Assembly (NCBI RefSeq): GCF_016909175.1
Contig: NZ_JAFBFI010000017.1
Location: 1 to 64,000 of the forward strand
DNA: 64,000 nucleotides
Reading direction: 5' to 3'
Source of the DNA: Peribacillus deserti
GTDB lineage: Bacteria; Bacillota; Bacilli; Bacillales; DSM-1321
Each line of letters opens with the position of its first letter. Position 1 is the first letter of the stretch. The notes beneath the pieces were generated by a model. That model was not told where the DNA came from. It did no database searches and worked only from the letters and a program-made list of their open reading frames with translations. Shown here piece after piece: positions 63,313 to 64,000 of the stretch. Made by a program: the position numbers and the translations under genes.

Positions 63313-64000
63313 TCATATCTTTAACAAATGTGCACCATCAAAGAAAAAGAGGTATCTCTCTTGCACAGATTTTTGAAGAATTTGTTCAACAGCCCTTGTA
63401 TAGAAAGCAATCTGTGTGCGGTATCTATCGGCGAGGATGTCTTTTGCGCCTTCAAATCCACTGTAAAATTTCCCTTCAATCGTGTCTGTTTTATAATCTA
63501 ATAAGACCGTACCCTGTTCATCTTCAAATATACAATCAATAACTCCCTGGACAAGAATCTGTTCATCCCCATCCTCCCACTCTCTATAAACTTCCTTAGC
63601 GGGCAAAGAGAGATTAAACGGAACCTCTCGGAGGACCATAGAAGCTCTCTGCAGCCTTTTCCCAACTTCCGTAGTAAAAAAATGGCTGACCATTGCTGAA
63701 TTCACAGCGGATGCCTGATCCTCAGTCAGCAATTCGTTTTTGATGAGCTCTTTTACTTTTTCATCAATAAGCTCTATTGTTACGGATTCACCAAGATTAA
63801 TATGCTGCATAACAAGATGCATAATAGTTCCTCTTTCAGCTGGGCTGATTGATTTTTCCTGCATGAATCTTGGTCTTGTCAGATAAGGCTTTTTATATTT
63901 ATCTAATAAATCTGTCGAACTTTCTGCATCCCTGGTTTCCAGCTGCCGCTTTAATTCAGAAACAGACTGCTTTGACCGGAAAACAGAAGCGAGCTTATTT
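63313..64000 (-). CDS. addA: helicase-nuclease subunit AddA, C-terminal part
   Basis: Partial gene: the frame is open to the window edge, so about 228 C-terminal residues of a protein normally over 1200 are visible. The visible part is the RecB-type nuclease domain: GTIMHLVMQHI, GVIDCIFEDEQGTVLLDYKTD (catalytic Asp/Lys) and QIAFYTRAVEQ. AddAB processes double-strand breaks for RecA. The next gene downstream is yisB; sbcD/sbcC, which lie between them in B. subtilis, are absent here. Confidence 0.95.
   Translation of the reverse strand, partial: NKLASVFRSKQSVSELKRQLETRDAESSTDLLDKYKKPYLTRPRFMQEKSISPAERGTIMHLVMQHINLGESVTIELIDEKVKELIKNELLTEDQASAVNSAMVSHFFTTEVGKRLQRASMVLREVPFNLSLPAKEVYREWEDGDEQILVQGVIDCIFEDEQGTVLLDYKTDTIEGKFYSGFEGAKDILADRYRTQIAFYTRAVEQILQKSVQERYLFFFDGAHLLKI

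Overview
The window comes from a low-GC, endospore-forming member of the Bacillaceae. The evidence is a complete gerPABCDEF spore-coat permeability operon behind a sigma-K-like promoter, a sporulation-type asparagine synthetase (asnO), comZ/coiA/mecA/spxA, A-rich intergenic DNA and strong GGAGG ribosome binding sites. Gene order follows the Bacillus subtilis yisB-yisK-asnO-yit-arg-yja-fab-trpS-opp-spx-mecA-coiA-pepF-yjbHI segment in inverted orientation, with local differences. I infer Cytobacillus- or Mesobacillus-like affinity only from the style of the intergenic repeats, and I do not assign a species.

Layout. 1-1100: tandem array of a hairpin-forming intergenic repeat. 1166-10573: yjbI-yjbH, a small membrane protein, pepF, coiA, a second repeat cluster, a cardiolipin synthase, mecA and spxA. 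This gathers the redox regulator Spx, its degradation adaptor YjbH and the ClpC adaptor MecA. 10886-18844: oppABCDF peptide importer with a hairpin after oppA, a DUF3899 gene and trpS with a T-box-like leader. 19613-26727: yjbA, yjaZ, fabF and fabH (with a readable FapR operator), a YjzB-like gene, comZ (without its usual partner med), yjaV, yjaU, yjzD and yjzC. 26739-36290: the argCJBD-carAB-argF operon. 36340-40456: an accessory 3-hydroxybutyrate module (GntP-type permease, dehydrogenase, sigma-54 activator) behind a sigma-54 promoter, upstream TTCCG repeats and a perfect cre site. 40460-48740: mobB-moeA-moaA, yitW, yitV, yitU, two overlapping micro-ORFs, yitT, yitS and yitK. 49032-58922: an SDR, a membrane-anchored alpha-amylase with a cytosolic alpha-glucosidase, asnO, a DUF2777 gene and yisK. 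58938-64000: a P-loop kinase, a DUF418 membrane protein, gerPA-F, the HNH protein YisB and the 3' part of addA.

The most unusual content is intergenic. Two long tail-to-tail gaps (49896-50829 and 57309-58016) hold three arrays of short keywords (TGCGAGCA, AAGCATA, TGCGCGATT). Each keyword recurs every 20-21 bp, about two helical turns, with mostly variable DNA between. The period is not a multiple of three and no convincing ORF explains it. I know of no named system that matches. Separately, the repeat cluster at 6158-6591 shows one repeat family inserted into another with a 7-bp direct duplication, and a related uninterrupted copy lies at 20890, which suggests the first family has been mobile.
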